Of a DNA stretch of 64,000 nucleotides, positions 7,834-16,218 are shown piece by piece. Position numbers and translations under genes: made by a program. This stretch comes from an uncultured Pelagibacteraceae bacterium (GTDB lineage Bacteria > Pseudomonadota > Alphaproteobacteria > Pelagibacterales > Pelagibacteraceae), in assembly GCA_902620525.1 (NCBI GenBank), contig CACNIK010000001.1:229501-293500 (forward strand). The letters run 5' to 3'. Position 1 is the stretch's first letter, and every line of letters starts with the position of its first letter. Under the pieces are notes generated by a model. It was not told the DNA's origin and did no database searches. It worked only from the letters and a program-made list of their open reading frames with translations.

Positions 7834-10800
7834 ATGGCACAAAATATTGCAGTTCCGGATATCGGTGATTTTAAAGATGTTGAAGTAATAGAGGTATTAG
7901 TAAAACCTGGAGATCAAATTAATAAAAATGATCCATTAGTTACAATAGAAAGTGATAAATCAAGTGTAGAAATACCGTCTCCATCTGCAGGTCAAATAAA
8001 AGATCTAAAAGTAAAAGTTGGCGATAAAGTATCTGAAGGAAGTCTATTGGTAACTTTAGAGTCAAAAGAGACCCAAAAAATTCAAAATAAAGAAATAGAA
8101 AAAGAAGAAAAAATTCAAAAAGAAGTAAAAAAAGAAAAACCAAAAACAAATGGGAATATAGTTACGTCTCAACCATTAAAACAAATTAAAAAAGTTTTTG
8201 CAGAACCAGCCTCCAAAGACGATATAGATCCATTAGAAACTAATGAATGGATAGAGTCTCTAAACTCAGTAATAGAGAATGACGGGTCTTCAAGAGCTAG
8301 CTATTTGTTAAACAAAGTTATTGATCAAGCTTACAAAGCAGGACTTGTACTACCCGATACTAGAACAACACCATATATCAATACCATTCCACCTGAAACT
8401 GAAGTTAAATCTCCTGGGGATCAAAATATTGAGAAAAAAATAAGAGCTTACATAAGATGGAATGCGGCTGCGATGGTTGTTAAAGCCAATAAAAAAAGCT
8501 CTGAGCTAGGTGGTCATATTGGAACTTTTGCTTCAGCTGCAACTTTATATGACGTCGGAATGAATCATTTTTGGAGGGCAAAAAATAATAAATTTGGAGG
8601 TGATCTGGTTTATTTCCAAGGGCATTCGGCTCCAGGTATGTACGCTAGAGCATTCCTCGAAGGAAGACTTTCTACTAAACAACTAGATGGTTTTAGACAA
8701 GAGGTTGGTAAAGACGGATTATCTTCTTATCCTCATCCATGGTTAATGCCAAACTTTTGGCAGTTTCCAACCGTATCAATGGGTCTAGGCCCAATCATGG
8801 GAATCTATCAAGCGAGATTTTTAAAATATTTAATTAATAGAGGCTTGATAAAAGACGAAGGAAGAAAAATTTGGGTATTTCTTGGTGATGGTGAAATGGA
8901 TGAACCAGAATCTTTGGGTGCAATAGGTTTAGCAGCAAGAGAAAAGTTAGATAATTTAATTTTTGTAATTAACTGTAATCTTCAAAGGTTAGATGGTCCG
9001 GTAAGGGGAAATGGAAAAATTATTCAAGAACTTGAGGGAAGCTTTAGAGGTAGTGGTTGGAATGTAATTAAAGTAATTTGGGGTTCATATTGGGATAAAT
9101 TGTTAGCAAAAGATAAAAGTGGACTATTGATAAAGAGAATGAATGAATGTGTTGACGGTGAGTATCAAGCTTTTAAAGCTAAAGGTGGAGCATATGTAAA
9201 AGAACATTTTTTTGGAAAATACCCTGAGCTAAAAGAATTAGTTTATACCATGACTGATAAAGATATCTGGCGACTAAACCGAGGTGGCCACGATCCGCAT
9301 AAAGTTTATGCTGCCTATCATGCAGCAATGCAAAATAAAGGAACCCCAACAGTGATTATTGCTAAAACTATTAAAGGGTATGGAATGGGTAAATCAGGTG
9401 AAAGTATAAACACTACCCATCAGCAAAAAAAAATGGACGAGGAAGACTTATTATACTACAGGGACAGATTTGGCGTCCCATTGACTGATAAACAAGTTAA
9501 AGACATAGAATATTATAGACCAGATGAAAAATCTGAGGAAATAAAATATTTAAAAGATTGCAGAGTAAAATTAGGAGGATTTATTCCTGAAAGAACATCG
9601 TTTGCTAAAGCGATTAAAACTCCTCCAAAAGATATTTTTGAGAATTTCATGAAATCAACTGGGGATAAAGAAATGTCAACCACAATGGCGCTAGTAAGAA
9701 TGCTTACCGCGCTATTAAGAGATAAAAATGTTTCTCCTAGATTAGTCCCGATAATCCCCGATGAAGCTAGAACATTTGGTATGGAAGGTTTTTTTCAAAA
9801 AATAGGAATATATGCACATGAAGGTCAAAAATATGAGCCAGTAGATTCCGAGCAACTAAGTTCTTACCGTGAAGATAAAAGTGGTCAAGTATTGGAAGAA
9901 GGTATAACTGAGTCTGGTGCTATGTCCTCTTGGATAGCAGCTGGTACAGCTTACACAAACCACGATATTGAAATGATACCAATCTATATATTCTACTCCA
10001 TGTTTGGATTTCAAAGAGTTGGGGATTTGGCTTGGGCAGCTGGGGACTCGCAAGCTAGAGGTTTTCTAATTGGAGCCACTGCTGGCAGAACAACTTTAGC
10101 CGGAGAAGGATTGCAACACCAAGACGGCCACAGCCATTTAATGGCTTCTAACATACCTAATTGTGTTAGTTATGACCCAACTTTTGCCTACGAAATGGCA
10201 GTTATTTTAAGAGACGGGATGAAAAGGATGCACGAAAAAAAAGAAAATATATTTTATTATATTACAGCAATGAATGAAAACTATCCTCATCCTGAAAAAC
10301 CTAAAAATGCAGACGAGGGTATTTTAAAAGGAATGTATTTGCTTAAAGAGACAAGAAATAAAGGCAAAACAAGAGTCCAACTTCTAGGCTCTGGTACAAT
10401 CTTGCGTGAAGTAATTGCTGCTGCTAAAATTCTTTCTAAAGAATACGGAATTGATTCGGATATTTGGAGCGTTACAAGTTTTAATGAACTCAGAAAAGAT
10501 GGTATGGAAACAGAAAGATGGAATTTATTAAATCCTGAAGAGAAGAAAAAGAAATCTTACGTTGAAAAATGTTTAGACAAAAGAGAAGGCCCTGTCTTTG
10601 CAGCGTCTGATTATGTTAGATCGTTTTCAGATCAGCTTAGACCATACGTAAACAAATCTTTCTATTCGTTTGGTACAGATGGGTATGGAAGAAGTGATAC
10701 AAGAAAAAATCTGAGAAAATTTTTTGAAGTTGATAAAGAACATATTGTTGCTTATACCTTAAGTGCATTAGCAAAAGAGCAATTAATTGCATCCAAGCAT

Positions 10801-10863
10801 GCAGAAAAAGCGATTGAAAAGTACAAAATAAATAAAGAAAAAGTGTTTCCAACGAAATTATAA
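7834..10863 (+). CDS. aceE: Pyruvate dehydrogenase E1 (homodimeric type) with N-terminal lipoyl domain
   Basis: Thiamine-diphosphate enzyme that decarboxylates pyruvate and acetylates lipoyl groups. Residues 1-78 are a biotinyl/lipoyl domain with the lipoylation lysine in ESDKSS (Lys42). A Lys/Glu-rich linker runs to about 125, and the rest is a full E. coli-AceE-like E1. The thiamine motif begins GDGEMDEPES at about 351 and ends NCNLQRLDGP. At 1009 residues it is about 120 longer than AceE because of the added domain. The domain closely matches that of the E2 gene next door (IGDFKDVEVIEVLVK in both), suggesting duplication within the operon. No E3 gene is adjacent. Confidence 0.94.
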   Translation: MAQNIAVPDIGDFKDVEVIEVLVKPGDQINKNDPLVTIESDKSSVEIPSPSAGQIKDLKVKVGDKVSEGSLLVTLESKETQKIQNKEIEKEEKIQKEVKKEKPKTNGNIVTSQPLKQIKKVFAEPASKDDIDPLETNEWIESLNSVIENDGSSRASYLLNKVIDQAYKAGLVLPDTRTTPYINTIPPETEVKSPGDQNIEKKIRAYIRWNAAAMVVKANKKSSELGGHIGTFASAATLYDVGMNHFWRAKNNKFGGDLVYFQGHSAPGMYARAFLEGRLSTKQLDGFRQEVGKDGLSSYPHPWLMPNFWQFPTVSMGLGPIMGIYQARFLKYLINRGLIKDEGRKIWVFLGDGEMDEPESLGAIGLAAREKLDNLIFVINCNLQRLDGPVRGNGKIIQELEGSFRGSGWNVIKVIWGSYWDKLLAKDKSGLLIKRMNECVDGEYQAFKAKGGAYVKEHFFGKYPELKELVYTMTDKDIWRLNRGGHDPHKVYAAYHAAMQNKGTPTVIIAKTIKGYGMGKSGESINTTHQQKKMDEEDLLYYRDRFGVPLTDKQVKDIEYYRPDEKSEEIKYLKDCRVKLGGFIPERTSFAKAIKTPPKDIFENFMKSTGDKEMSTTMALVRMLTALLRDKNVSPRLVPIIPDEARTFGMEGFFQKIGIYAHEGQKYEPVDSEQLSSYREDKSGQVLEEGITESGAMSSWIAAGTAYTNHDIEMIPIYIFYSMFGFQRVGDLAWAAGDSQARGFLIGATAGRTTLAGEGLQHQDGHSHLMASNIPNCVSYDPTFAYEMAVILRDGMKRMHEKKENIFYYITAMNENYPHPEKPKNADEGILKGMYLLKETRNKGKTRVQLLGSGTILREVIAAAKILSKEYGIDSDIWSVTSFNELRKDGMETERWNLLNPEEKKKKSYVEKCLDKREGPVFAASDYVRSFSDQLRPYVNKSFYSFGTDGYGRSDTRKNLRKFFEVDKEHIVAYTLSALAKEQLIASKHAEKAIEKYKINKEKVFPTKL

Positions 10864-10864
10864 A

Positions 10865-12103
10865 ATGTCCTCTAAAGATATCTTAGTTCCTAACATAGGT
10901 GATTTTAAAGATGTCGAAGTCATTGAGGTTTTGGTTAAAGTTGGGCAAAAAATTAAAAAAAATGACTCTTTAATAACAATTGAAAGCGACAAATCTAGTG
11001 TAGAGGTACCTTCTACATCAGATGGAATTATAGAAAAAATTAATATTAAAATAGGTGATAAAGTAAGCGAAGGCGATCTTATACTTGCTGTAAATGTAGA
11101 ATCAAAAATAGATGTGAAAGAAAAACCTGTACAAAAAAACAAAATTAAAGAAGTATCAAAACAACCAGATCCAGTTTCTCCACCAGTTACTCAGTCTACA
11201 TCAGGTGTAAAATTAGCTAGTCCTAAAGTCAGAAAATTTGCAAGAGAACTTGGTGCCAATGTAACTCAAATACAAGGTTCACAGAGATCAGGAAGAGTGA
11301 CAGAAGATGATGTTAAAAAATTCGTAAAGTCTCAAGTATCTGTAAATCAAGGTAAAGTTGAACCAAAAAAATATAAAGATGAATATTCGCATGAGGAATT
11401 TGGAGAAATTGAGATTAAAGAAATGCCGAGAGTAAAAAAGCTTTCAGGGCCTCAACTAGTAAGATCTTGGACTGAAATACCGCATGTAACTCAACATGAT
11501 GAAATTGATATTACGGAGATGGAACAATTCAGAACATCATTATTTGATCATTTCACTGGAGAAAAAATTTCTGTAACACCTTTAGCTTTTATAACTAGGG
11601 CAGTAGTAAATGCTTTAAAAGATTTTCCTAATTTTAATTGTTCCATTGATCCTGAGCAAAATAAAATATTTTATAAAAAATACTATCATGTTGGTTTTGC
11701 AGTGGATACTCCTCATGGATTAATGGTTCCAAAGTTAAGAGATGTTGACCAAATGAATATAAAAGAAATAGGAGATGAGCTAAGAAGAGTAAGTAGAGAG
11801 TGTAGAGATTTAAAAATTAATAAAAAAGAATTTTTTGGCGGATCAATGACTATTTCAAGTTTAGGTGGAATAGGTGGAACTTTTTTTACACCTATAATTA
11901 ATCCGCCTGAAGTAGCTATCTTAGGAGTTGGAAAAAGTTTTGATAGACTTGTAAAAATTAAAGGCCAAATAGTTTCAAGAAAAATTTTGCCAATTTCTTT
12001 ATCTTACGATCACAGAATAATAGATGGTGCTGAGGGTGTAAGATTTTGTGTTCATTTAAACAAAAGCTTAGGTAAAGATTTTGCTTTCAAGCTTGCCGTT
12101 TAA
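10865..12103 (+). CDS. aceF: Pyruvate dehydrogenase E2, dihydrolipoyl acetyltransferase
   Basis: Core subunit that moves the acetyl group from lipoyl to CoA. It has one lipoyl domain (residues 1-80, Lys43 in ESDKSS), a peripheral-subunit-binding domain around 117-155 (ASPKVRKFARELG), and a catalytic domain ending with [12 protein letters not shown], whose histidine is catalytic. The 412 residues fit a single-lipoyl E2. It starts 1 base after the E1 stop, so the two are one operon. With one lipoyl domain here and one on E1, the complex still has two swinging arms per E1-E2 pair. Confidence 0.94.
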   Translation: MSSKDILVPNIGDFKDVEVIEVLVKVGQKIKKNDSLITIESDKSSVEVPSTSDGIIEKINIKIGDKVSEGDLILAVNVESKIDVKEKPVQKNKIKEVSKQPDPVSPPVTQSTSGVKLASPKVRKFARELGANVTQIQGSQRSGRVTEDDVKKFVKSQVSVNQGKVEPKKYKDEYSHEEFGEIEIKEMPRVKKLSGPQLVRSWTEIPHVTQHDEIDITEMEQFRTSLFDHFTGEKISVTPLAFITRAVVNALKDFPNFNCSIDPEQNKIFYKKYYHVGFAVDTPHGLMVPKLRDVDQMNIKEIGDELRRVSRECRDLKINKKEFFGGSMTISSLGGIGGTFFTPIINPPEVAILGVGKSFDRLVKIKGQIVSRKILPISLSYDHRIIDGAEGVRFCVHLNKSLGKDFAFKLAV

Positions 12104-12126
12104 TTTAAATTACAATAATAAAGAGC

Positions 12127-13029
12127 ATGAGTAAAAATTTCATCGCTTTAACCTGTGCTATCACTTGTTCCTTTTTATGGGGTACAGCATTTATAGCACA
12201 AGATACTGGAATGGATTATATAGGACCTTGGACTTTCTCAGCTGCAAGATTGCTTTTGGGTTTTTTTGCTTTATTGCCTTTTTTTTTTATTTTTGAATTT
12301 AAAAAAATAAAGAAAATTAAATCAAACTTTAAAATCATCATTTTCAATATGTTTTTATTAGGTTTTTTTTTAGCAGGAGGAAATATATTTCAACAAATTT
12401 CTCTAATTTACACAGATGTGGCTAACTCAGCAGTATTCACTGTTTTATATGTAGTGATAGTTCCAGTATTAGCTTATTTTCTTTTTTCGAAAAAAATACA
12501 TAAGTCTGTTTGGCCTGCTGTCATTATGTGTTTACTAGGAGGTTTGCTTTTAAGCGAATTAAATAACTATAGAGTAAGACTTGGAGATTCTCTCGTAGTA
12601 GTAGGAGCTTTTTTTTGGGCACTTCATATTGTCTACGTATCAAAATTTTTAAAAATATTTAATTACCCGATAACTATAGCCGCGTTTCAATGTTTAATCG
12701 CAGCAATGTTTTCGGCTGTACCTGCAATTTCAATTGAATTCATTTCTTTGAAACTTTTATCTTTGGAGGCTGGTGAGCTTTTATACGCCGGTGTTCTATC
12801 AAGTGGCTTAGCATTTTTACTTCAAATTATAGCGCTACAACACCTATCGCCCGCTCCTGCTGCAATAATTTTCTCTCTAGAAGGAGTATTTGCATCTGTC
12901 GCGGCATGGATTTTATTAGATCAATATCTTAATGAGTTTAAAGTTTTAGGGATTATAATAATATTGTCTGCGGTTATTTTCTCTCAACTTGCACCAATAT
13001 ATGGTAAAAAAATATATGGACGAAACTAA
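12127..13029 (+). CDS. EamA/DMT-family transporter
   Basis: Drug/metabolite-transporter superfamily inner-membrane protein of 300 residues with about ten hydrophobic segments in two EamA repeats. CSFLWGTAFIAQD near residue 20 and the C-terminal block SPAPAAIIFSLEGVFA are family hallmarks. The substrate is unknown; relatives export amino acids, nucleotides or other metabolites. It lies 23 bases after the E2 gene and overlaps the next gene, so it is probably a distal member of the pdh transcription unit. Confidence 0.88.
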   Translation: MSKNFIALTCAITCSFLWGTAFIAQDTGMDYIGPWTFSAARLLLGFFALLPFFFIFEFKKIKKIKSNFKIIIFNMFLLGFFLAGGNIFQQISLIYTDVANSAVFTVLYVVIVPVLAYFLFSKKIHKSVWPAVIMCLLGGLLLSELNNYRVRLGDSLVVVGAFFWALHIVYVSKFLKIFNYPITIAAFQCLIAAMFSAVPAISIEFISLKLLSLEAGELLYAGVLSSGLAFLLQIIALQHLSPAPAAIIFSLEGVFASVAAWILLDQYLNEFKVLGIIIILSAVIFSQLAPIYGKKIYGRN

Positions 13030-13393
13030 AAAAGGTTTTATGCAAAATATCGGTGATCTTTCTTTTAAAAAGATAGACGAAACTAATTACGAATTTAGCA
13101 TTAAAGTGGAAGAAAAATTTCTTAATACAGGCAAAATCGCTCATGGTGGTTTTATTGCAACTATAGCTGATACTGGTATGGGAAATGCTGCTCACATAGC
13201 AGCTGGTAACACAAGATCAGTAACAGTAAATTTAGATATAAAATTTATCTCTGCTGGCAAACAAGGTGATATTCTCGTAGGAAAAGTAGAAATACTTAAA
13301 AAAACAAAAACTTTAGTTTTTATAAATTGTAAGATCTTAAATTCTAAAGGAATAGTTGCTACAGCATCAGGAACCTGGAAAATACTATTGTAA
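13016..13393 (+). CDS. Hotdog-fold acyl-CoA thioesterase (PaaI-like)
   Basis: Small hotdog-fold protein of the PaaI/4HBT thioesterase group, hydrolysing acyl-CoA or aryl-CoA thioesters. Key blocks are KIAHGGFIATIADTGMG, containing the conserved HGG and the helix with the catalytic acid, and VNLDIKFISAGKQGD. I chose ATG 13016 (MDETKKGFM, 125 residues). ATGs at 12989 and 13001 would overlap the transporter gene more, with no better ribosome site and no extra conserved sequence. The overlap with the transporter is 14 bases. The substrate is unknown. Confidence 0.82.
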   Translation: MDETKKGFMQNIGDLSFKKIDETNYEFSIKVEEKFLNTGKIAHGGFIATIADTGMGNAAHIAAGNTRSVTVNLDIKFISAGKQGDILVGKVEILKKTKTLVFINCKILNSKGIVATASGTWKILL

Positions 13394-13401
13394 TATTTTC
13401 T

Positions 13402-14826
13402 ATGCGTTTAGTGTATTTAATCTCAATTTTTTTAGCGAGTTTTAACTTAGCTAATTCATCTGAATTTTTTAAAGATATTAGTAATCAAATTTTAAATCAG
13501 GGTGATAGGCTTAGTTACGGAGTAGCAGTTTCTGATACAAATAATGACGGAAATTATGAATTTATAGTAACTGGATTTGGTAATAAAAATTTAGCTTTAT
13601 CTTCTGTTAATGGAAAATTAATTAATGTAGCAAAGAGTAAAGTATTTACAGATAGAGAAAAACTTACGATAGGTGTTGCCTCGTGTGATATTGATGGTGA
13701 TGGTTTTGAAGAAATCTATTTTTTAAATACTGATTCTTATAGTGGAGTAAAAAGATATTCTGACCGATTAATTGACTTAAAAGATAATAAATATATAGAT
13801 TTGTTCGAACAAGAAATTAATAAAGAAAATCTAAATTTAACTGCTGGAAGATCAGTTGCATGTGTTGATAGAAAAGGTGACGGCATGTATGGGTTTTATG
13901 TTGCAAATTATGGTGGACCGACAAGATTTTATGAGATGTCTAATAAGAAAATAATCGATAAAGCCAGTGAGTTAGGGTTAGACAAAATTACGGGTGGTCG
14001 CTCTGTAGTTTCAGGGCATATCTTATCGAATAATATTGATATATTTGCTGCAAACGAGAGAGGGAGTAATTTTCTTTATAAAAATGTAGATGGAATTTTT
14101 TTTGATATGGCAGCATCTCAAAGAGTTCTGGATACTTATCAAAATGGTCGGGGAACTGTTCTTTCAGATATTCTATATAGAGGAAATTTGGATATTATTA
14201 ATGGGAATTGGGATGGTTATCATAGACTATTCGTCAAAAGAGAAAATTTCTTTGAGGATATTGCAACTTCACCTTTCAGTACTCCATCAAAAATAAGAAC
14301 AGTAATTTCTGCTGATTTTGATAACGATGGTTTTGATGAAGTATTTATGAATAACATTGGTGAACCTAATAAACTATTTAAGATTTTAGATAATGGAAAA
14401 GTCAAGGAAATTTCAATTAAAACTGCATTAGAGCCAAATGGGCTTGGAACGGGTGCGGCAGTTGCTGATATAGATAATGATGGAATACTTGAGTTATTAA
14501 TTTCTCATGGAGAAGTCGGACTTCAAAAATTAACTTTGTACAAGGCTAATATAGTTAAAAAAAAGAATTTTATTAGAATTAAACCTTTAAATAAAAATGG
14601 CGCACCTGCGAGGGGTGCAACGGTTACTTTAATATCAAATAAAAGAAAACACGCAAAAACTATTGACTCTGGATCAGGTTATTTATGTCAGATGGAGCCT
14701 GTCGCACATTATGGCATAAGAGATAAAGAAGAAGATTTTTTAGTCAAAATAAGATGGACTAATGGAGAGGAAAGTACTTATAAAATTAATGAGGTTGGTA
14801 AAACTTACACCTATACCCAAAAGTAA
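13402..14826 (+). CDS. Exported VCBS/FG-GAP repeat protein with UnbV-like C-terminus
   Basis: Predicted secreted protein of 474 residues. It has a signal peptide (MRLVYLISIFLASFNLANS), then repeated acidic calcium-binding loops of FG-GAP/VCBS type such as DTNNDGNYE, DIDGDGFEE, DFDNDGFDE and DIDNDGILE, which build a beta-propeller. The C-terminal 80 residues (GAPARGATVTL onward, with IRWTNGEESTY) resemble the ASPIC/UnbV domain that often ends such proteins. Proteins of this type are extracytoplasmic and may bind polysaccharide or protein; the exact role is unknown. The gene stands 8 bases after the thioesterase and converges on the MsrB cluster. Confidence 0.85.
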   Translation: MRLVYLISIFLASFNLANSSEFFKDISNQILNQGDRLSYGVAVSDTNNDGNYEFIVTGFGNKNLALSSVNGKLINVAKSKVFTDREKLTIGVASCDIDGDGFEEIYFLNTDSYSGVKRYSDRLIDLKDNKYIDLFEQEINKENLNLTAGRSVACVDRKGDGMYGFYVANYGGPTRFYEMSNKKIIDKASELGLDKITGGRSVVSGHILSNNIDIFAANERGSNFLYKNVDGIFFDMAASQRVLDTYQNGRGTVLSDILYRGNLDIINGNWDGYHRLFVKRENFFEDIATSPFSTPSKIRTVISADFDNDGFDEVFMNNIGEPNKLFKILDNGKVKEISIKTALEPNGLGTGAAVADIDNDGILELLISHGEVGLQKLTLYKANIVKKKNFIRIKPLNKNGAPARGATVTLISNKRKHAKTIDSGSGYLCQMEPVAHYGIRDKEEDFLVKIRWTNGEESTYKINEVGKTYTYTQK

Positions 14827-14827
14827 T

Positions 14828-15529
14828 TTATCTAGCCATTTTTATAAATATGTCACCCATTCCCATGTTTAGTTTATCGACAGGAATTTGATTTTTAAAA
14901 GCACAAAATTTTCCTGTCATTTCATTATTACTTATAGCGGATAAATCCTTTGCCTTACATTTATTGGCTGAGTGTAGTAAGCCAACTACTAGTTGATTAT
15001 CAACTATAAATACTTCGTCTTTATTTAAATCATTATTTTTACAAAAATAATCTCTATTAACTTCTTCAGGAAAATCTTTTTTTTGACAAGGATTTTTTAT
15101 TAAAAGCAAATCAATATTCTTTTTTCCGTCTTTGAATTTGTGATTAATAGTTTTTACTTTTACGTAATTCATTAAATCACATGAACACGGTAAACAGCAC
15201 TGATAAATATTTCCACAAGTTTGTTCATTATTTTTTAAATTTTTTACATTAATAAATACGGGTTTTTGACCAGGATTAATTAATGATCCTGAAACCGGGC
15301 AATAAAGTTTGTTATATTCAATAAATTCTTGGTAAGTTAAATTTTGATCTATAAGATATTTAAAAAATCTTGGACCTGCAGCGTTTCTATTACTATCAGG
15401 AAAAATTTTTGGCCAATTAGTTACTAAATTTTCATAATAAAATTTTTTTTGCTGAAAATTGACCTCTGCTGTTGAATTAAGTTGCAATGGTAGAAAAAGT
15501 AATATGATTACAAATAAAAAGGTTTTCAT
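14828..15529 (-). CDS. Secreted cysteine-rich protein of unknown function beside MsrB
   Basis: Not a family I recognise. It is 233 residues with an N-terminal signal peptide (MKTFLFVIILLFLPLQL) and ten cysteines, including a dense CCLPCSC at 111-117 and others at 77 and 105. The mature part has no further membrane segment. It starts 3 bases after the msrB stop and is surely co-transcribed with it. Ten periplasmic cysteines next to a secreted methionine sulfoxide reductase suggest a redox partner or metal-binding protein, but that is inference from position only. It converges on the VCBS protein gene with 1 base between stops. Confidence 0.75.
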   Translation of the reverse strand: MKTFLFVIILLFLPLQLNSTAEVNFQQKKFYYENLVTNWPKIFPDSNRNAAGPRFFKYLIDQNLTYQEFIEYNKLYCPVSGSLINPGQKPVFINVKNLKNNEQTCGNIYQCCLPCSCDLMNYVKVKTINHKFKDGKKNIDLLLIKNPCQKKDFPEEVNRDYFCKNNDLNKDEVFIVDNQLVVGLLHSANKCKAKDLSAISNNEMTGKFCAFKNQIPVDKLNMGMGDIFIKMAR

Positions 15530-15532
15530 TTA

Positions 15533-15982
15533 TTACTCTGGTATGAATATTAAACAAAGACCATTATTACAGTATCTTTTTCCATTAGGTCCTGGTCCAT
15601 CGTTAAAGACATGCCCATGATGAGCGCCACACTTTGCACAATGATACTCAATTCTTTTCATACCGTAGGAATAGTCAACTTTAGTTTTAAAAGCTCCAGG
15701 TATAGCCTCGTTAAAAGAAGGCCACCCTGTTCCACTGTCAAATTTTGAAACCGACTCGAATAATTTAGCATTACAATTTGCACAGTGATATGAGCCTTTA
15801 CGTTTTTCAAAATTAAGTGGGCTAGTTCCAGCCCTTTCAGTGCCTTCTCCGAACATTATTTTTTTTTGCTCATCAGTAAGATTTGGATTTATAATTTTTT
15901 TTTCAACTGCTGATAATTTAAATGGTAAAATAAGTGAGATAAATCCATAAAAAACTATTTTGATAAACGATCTTTTTTTCAT
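15533..15982 (-). CDS. msrB: Secreted peptide-methionine (R)-S-oxide reductase MsrB
   Basis: Repairs methionine-R-sulfoxide in proteins. The catalytic cysteine is Cys138 in RYCNNG. Zinc ligands are two CxxC pairs at 67/70 and 115/118. The core motifs GTGWPSF and HHGHVFNDGP are intact. A hydrophobic N-terminal segment (residues 8-20, FIKIVFYGFISLILPFKLSA) lies before the domain, so this copy should be exported to the periplasm or anchored in the membrane. 149 residues is normal plus the leader. A possible resolving cysteine is Cys143. It sits between a 49-residue CxxC ORF and a cysteine-rich secreted protein. Confidence 0.93.
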   Translation of the reverse strand: MKKRSFIKIVFYGFISLILPFKLSAVEKKIINPNLTDEQKKIMFGEGTERAGTSPLNFEKRKGSYHCANCNAKLFESVSKFDSGTGWPSFNEAIPGAFKTKVDYSYGMKRIEYHCAKCGAHHGHVFNDGPGPNGKRYCNNGLCLIFIPE

Positions 15983-15989
15983 AATAAAT

Positions 15990-16139
15990 TTAATTTTTTT
16001 GTCTTATTTTCGTAATACCACAATCTTTACATTTAACCGTTTCTGTTGAACCTGCTGCGCCGAAACCATATTTTGTATCAATAATGTCGTATCTATGAAT
16101 TCCAATATAGCAGAACCATCTATAAATCTGCTTTAACAT
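15990..16139 (-). CDS. Small 49-residue protein with one CxxC pair
   Basis: A short minus-strand ORF ends 7 bases before msrB and should share its transcript. It starts MLKQIYRWFCYIGIHRYD, continues through GFGAAGSTE and finishes with VKCKDCGITKIRQ. The CKDC pair resembles half of a zinc ribbon; there is one further cysteine at residue 10. A weak ribosome site (AGTGAG) precedes ATG 16139. It is too short for a full zinc ribbon, so it might dimerise or be a remnant. Coding is supported by its clean fit to the gap and non-random composition. Confidence 0.6.
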   Translation of the reverse strand: MLKQIYRWFCYIGIHRYDIIDTKYGFGAAGSTETVKCKDCGITKIRQKN

Positions 16140-16218
16140 ATTTGCTCACTTAACTTTTCAAAATTAATTATATCTAAAAATAGGATTTAGCGAAAGAGTG
16201 AAAGAATTTTTAATCGAG

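Noticed and set aside
12989-13015. Earlier ATG starts for the thioesterase
   Set aside because: They extend into the transporter gene with no better ribosome site and add residues outside the hotdog domain.
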